Shown in pieces: positions 6,766 through 7,692 of a DNA stretch of 7,692 nt. The stretch lies in contig JAKSSZ010000026.1 in the NCBI GenBank assembly GCA_024402835.1, positions 1 to 7,692 on the forward strand, written 5' to 3'. The number at the start of each line of letters is the position of its first letter. The stretch's first letter is position 1. The position numbers and the translations under genes are program-made. The notes beneath the pieces are model-generated. The model was given only the letters and a program-made list of their open reading frames with translations. It was not told the DNA's origin and did no database searches. The stretch is from Alphaproteobacteria bacterium. GTDB taxonomy: Bacteria; Pseudomonadota; Alphaproteobacteria; Rs-D84.

Positions 6766-6792
6766 ATTTTATATCCTTTTTTTGTGACAGAT

Positions 6793-6820
6793 ATCATAGA
6801 CAATATATTTTAATTGTCAA
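6793..6820 (-). promoter_or_regulatory. Strong sigma70-type promoter of the leftward cluster
   Basis: On the minus strand, a perfect -35 box TTGACA (6815-6820) and a -10 box TATGAT (6793-6798) are spaced by 16 bases, giving a start near 6786 and a leader of about 20 bases. An inverted repeat GACAAT (6799-6804)/ATTGTC (6813-6818) fills the spacer and runs into the -35 box, a possible operator. Confidence 0.75.
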
Positions 6821-6837
6821 TATAAATATTTGTGTTG

Positions 6838-6865
6838 TTGTTTTTTTATTTTGTTGTGGTATAAT
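6838..6865 (+). promoter_or_regulatory. Distal promoter P1 upstream of the ppdK leader RNA
   Basis: A perfect -10 box TATAAT (6860-6865) is preceded by TGG, making an extended -10 element. The -35 box is weak (TTGTTT, 6838-6843, spacer 16). The start would fall near 6872, at the 5' end of the structured RNA. It is back to back with the leftward promoter. Confidence 0.65.
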
Positions 6866-6871
6866 AAATGT

Positions 6872-6950
6872 GTGCGAAAGCAGAGAAGAGAGAATATGTG
6901 GGGTGATGGCTTTCGCAGACAATTTGGGTTGTCCCATTACCCCCTTTTTT
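6872..6950 (+). ncRNA. Candidate structured RNA (pseudoknot plus terminator) ahead of ppdK
   Basis: Three helices fit together with almost no unpaired bases between them. Helix A is UGCGAAAGC (6873-6881) with GCUUUCGCA (6909-6917), nine perfect pairs. Helix B is GGGGUGAUGG (6900-6909) with CCAUUACCCC (6934-6943), ten pairs including one G-U. Helix C is the hairpin GACAA/UUGUC (6918-6922/6929-6933). A and B interleave (A, B, A', B'), so they form a pseudoknot or compete at base 6909. C fills exactly the gap between A' and B'. The segment between A and B (6882-6899) is mostly purine. A U6 tract (6945-6950) follows helix B. This could be an independent sRNA of about 80 bases or an attenuator/riboswitch of ppdK. 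I recognise no known RNA family. Confidence 0.55.
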
Positions 6951-7003
6951 ATAAAAAAACTCTTGCTTTTATTTGTCTTTTCTTTACAATGAGTCCCGGT
7001 TAA
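6896..7003 (+). CDS. Possible 35-codon leader ORF (doubtful)
   Basis: An ATG at 6896 follows a purine-rich run (6882-6894) and opens a frame ending at TAA 7001-7003, 22 bases before the ppdK ATG. The peptide begins MWGDGFRRQFGL and has a hydrophobic C-terminal stretch around LAFICLFF. Its first half overlaps RNA helices A', B and C, so base choice there may be set by structure and the frame may be open by chance. If translated, ribosomes would disrupt the terminator helix, as in attenuation. Confidence 0.2.
   Translation: MWGDGFRRQFGLSHYPLFYKKTLAFICLFFTMSPG
6900..6950 (+). terminator. Terminator-like helix and U tract at the end of the leader RNA
   Basis: The GC-rich helix B (6900-6909/6934-6943), with the small hairpin 6918-6933 inside its loop, is followed by C6944 and six T. 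It would stop P1 transcripts near 6950 unless helix A or another event opens it. The loop is long for a standard terminator. Confidence 0.5.
6963..6990 (+). promoter_or_regulatory. Proximal promoter P2 of ppdK
   Basis: A -35 box TTGCTT (6963-6968) and a -10 box TACAAT (6985-6990) are spaced by 16 bases. Transcription would start near 6997, leaving a leader of about 29 bases that contains only the ppdK ribosome site. With P2 present, the upstream RNA could be a separate transcript. Confidence 0.55.
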
Positions 7004-7025
7004 TAAAAAAATAAAAGGAGAAACT

Positions 7026-7679
7026 ATGGCTAGTAAATGGGTCTATACTTTCGGAAATGGTGCCGCCGAAGGCCGTGCAGATATGCGTAATCTGTTGGGT
7101 GGTAAAGGTGCTAATTTGGCAGAAATGAATTTGGTTGGATTACCAGTTCCTGCTGGTTTTACTGTTACAACAGATGTTTGTACATTTTATTATGAAAATA
7201 ATCAAACTTATCCATCTGATTTAATGGATCAGGTGAAAGCTGGTATTTCACATATTGAATCTATTATGGGAAAAAAGTTTGCAGATAATGAAAATACTTT
7301 GTTAGTGTCTGTTCGTTCTGGGGCCCGCGTATCTATGCCAGGAATGATGGATACCGTTTTGAATTTGGGATTAAATGATGAAACTGTAAAAGCATTAGCA
7401 AAATCTTCAAACAATGAACGTTTTGCGTACGATTCTTACCGTCGTTTTATTATGATGTTTTCTGATGTTGTATTGGGTGCAGATATTGATTTATTTGAAC
7501 ACACATTGGAACGTATGAAGGAAGAACGTGGTTATAAAGTTGATACAGAATTAACAACAGATGATTTGAAAGAATTGGTTGAAAAATTCAAAGAAATCGG
7601 TGTTAAAATTGGTAAAGTATTCCCACAAGACCCATGGGAACAATTAAAATTTGGTATAGGCGCTGTATTTGGCTCTTGA
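7026..7679 (+). CDS. ppdK: Pyruvate phosphate dikinase, N-terminal fragment ended by in-frame TGA
   Basis: PPDK interconverts pyruvate + ATP + Pi and PEP + AMP + PPi in the cytoplasm. The 217 residues match only the ATP-grasp (nucleotide-binding) N-terminal part of a family usually near 870-900 residues: KWVYTFG 4-10, LLGGKGANLAEM 23-34, GLPVPAGFTVTT 38-49, the ATP-binding LLVSVRSGAR 92-101 with MPGMMDTVLNLGLN 104-117, YDSYRRFI 135-142, and DPWEQL 202-207. AAAGGAG (7014-7020) precedes ATG by five bases. The frame ends GAVFGS-TGA-ATG-TAA. The family continues GAVFGSWM, so TGA replaces a conserved Trp codon and the next codon still gives Met. The His-phosphotransfer and PEP-binding domains would lie beyond the window. 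Truncation may be real, but the stop lies 14 bases from the sequence end, where assembly errors are common. Upstream are two promoters and the structured leader RNA. Confidence 0.88.
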   Translation: MASKWVYTFGNGAAEGRADMRNLLGGKGANLAEMNLVGLPVPAGFTVTTDVCTFYYENNQTYPSDLMDQVKAGISHIESIMGKKFADNENTLLVSVRSGARVSMPGMMDTVLNLGLNDETVKALAKSSNNERFAYDSYRRFIMMFSDVVLGADIDLFEHTLERMKEERGYKVDTELTTDDLKELVEKFKEIGVKIGKVFPQDPWEQLKFGIGAVFGS

Positions 7680-7692
7680 ATGTAAAAAAAAG

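Noticed and set aside
6898..6945. Fluoride (crcB) riboswitch, suggested by GGUGAUGG
   Set aside because: The nearby partner strand that should close the first hairpin and the UGAUG...GCCU end of that class are missing; the pairing goes to bases 6934-6943 instead.
7677..7679. UGA read as Trp (genetic code 4)
   Set aside because: Trp is TGG at the seven codons checked, TGA is a plausible stop in anmK, and a TAA follows two codons later in ppdK anyway.

Overview
The window is strongly AT-rich bacterial DNA. It looks like a whole short metagenomic contig, because it begins inside one gene and ends inside another. Gene content points to a Gram-negative bacterium: an MsbA-type lipid exporter, Lgt, and the NagZ/AnmK peptidoglycan-recycling pair. 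The style of the NagZ motif (IDQEGG followed by an RRLRPP block) and of the PPDK N-terminus suggests a host-associated or gut alphaproteobacterium. That placement is inference; no rRNA is present.

Layout, left to right. 1-450 is the 3' end of a GMP reductase/IMP dehydrogenase family gene (+). 468-635 is a compact unit of promoter, tRNA-Ser(UGA) with encoded CCA, and rho-independent terminator. 707-1102 is an unknown 131-residue protein (+). 1172-3498 is an anmK-nagZ operon with a 4-base overlap, preceded by a promoter set in inverted repeats; its products handle anhydromuropeptide sugars. It converges, with only 3 bases between stop codons, on a leftward cluster read from about 6786 to 3502: a 105-residue unknown protein, lgt, a doubtful 66-codon ORF, and an MsbA-like ABC exporter. 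6766-7025 is a divergent intergenic region with a promoter on each strand. Its + side encodes a compact, apparently pseudoknotted RNA ending in a terminator-like U tract, then a second promoter and the start of ppdK. ppdK is interrupted by an in-frame TGA where the family has a conserved Trp, 14 bases before the window ends.

Most of the genes concern the cell envelope: wall-sugar recovery (NagZ, AnmK), lipoprotein maturation (Lgt) and lipid export (MsbA-like). Purine salvage and PEP/pyruvate metabolism flank them. The points most worth checking are the ppdK-leader RNA (6872-6950), the 12-bp hairpin that encloses the lgt start codon (6379-6414), the unusual catalytic-motif residues in NagZ and AnmK, and the TGA in ppdK. 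I found no CRISPR array, insertion sequence, toxin-antitoxin pair or phage gene.
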